Part shown: piece after piece, positions 63,904 through 64,000 of the stretch
Position numbering within the stretch: the first letter of the stretch is position 1
How the letters are laid out: the number at the start of each line of letters is the position of its first letter
From: Axinella damicornis
Taxonomy: Eukaryota > Porifera > Demospongiae > Axinellida > Axinellidae
Length of the DNA: 64,000 nucleotides
Reading direction: 5' to 3'
Assembly: GCA_963931865.1 (NCBI GenBank)
Contig: OZ007508.1
Span: 1,052,133 to 1,116,132, forward strand
Made by a program: the position numbers and the translations under genes
Notes under the pieces: model-generated
What the model was told of the DNA's origin: nothing
The model's input: only the letters and a program-made list of their open reading frames with translations
The model's database searches: none

Positions 63904-64000
63904 TGTAGTGTGTAGGAACAATTGATAAATGCATGGTTCTTGAAAGGCCAGTGCTAGTCAACACATATCATTCATTCCATGCAATAACTGTACACACATC

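Overview
The window looks like nuclear DNA of a multicellular animal. It has spliced genes with GT/AG introns, a multi-exon ABCB-type transporter, a Ty3/gypsy LTR retrotransposon, PHD-ORF1/endonuclease-RT LINEs, TTAA-flanked and 9-bp-TSD MITEs, and abundant minisatellites. A sponge or other marine invertebrate is my best guess from this mix, but that is inference only. No bacterial operons, rRNA or convincing tRNA genes were seen.

Layout. (1) 1-8864, minus strand: a decayed P-glycoprotein-like (ABCB) gene. Its Walker A exon carries a 4.6-kb Ty3/gypsy element (3151-7789, TSD ctctc) inserted at the exon/intron junction. (2) 8876-59363: a recent tandem segmental-duplication array. The core block (about 4.1 kb) holds a foldback MITE, two exons of a mannose-6-phosphate-isomerase (MPI) fragment, an 81-bp minisatellite, and an intact intronless gene for a 144-aa MABP-type beta-prism protein. 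Four block copies give four MABP genes encoding identical proteins (11966, 34632, 37905, 55556). Two copies continue into a longer duplicated segment (13.1-22.7 kb and 39.0-46.2 kb) with a three-exon chromodomain gene, a canonical minus-strand hammerhead ribozyme, a GT microsatellite, a long foldback repeat and a nine-exon AT-hook gene of unknown function. Unit 1 alone has an 8.3-kb segment (22.7-31.0 kb) rich in inverted repeats. (3) The fourth block copy is split by a full-length minus-strand LINE (48192-53765), itself interrupted by a 5'-truncated plus-strand LINE (51926-53312). (4) 56.7-59.4 kb: an older, diverged fragment of the array holding two nested elements with 9-bp TSDs; the inner one has perfect 107-bp terminal inverted repeats. 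(5) 59.4-64 kb: a second hammerhead-like motif, a Tudor-domain exon remnant, and four successive minisatellites.

The genes do not form a pathway. What links them is genome dynamics: the near identity of the copies lets insertions, excisions and deletions be read directly, because one copy preserves the empty site of another. This includes a precise TTAA empty site for a composite piggyBac-like element. The main caveat is that such near-identical tandem copies can also be made by assembly of haplotypes.
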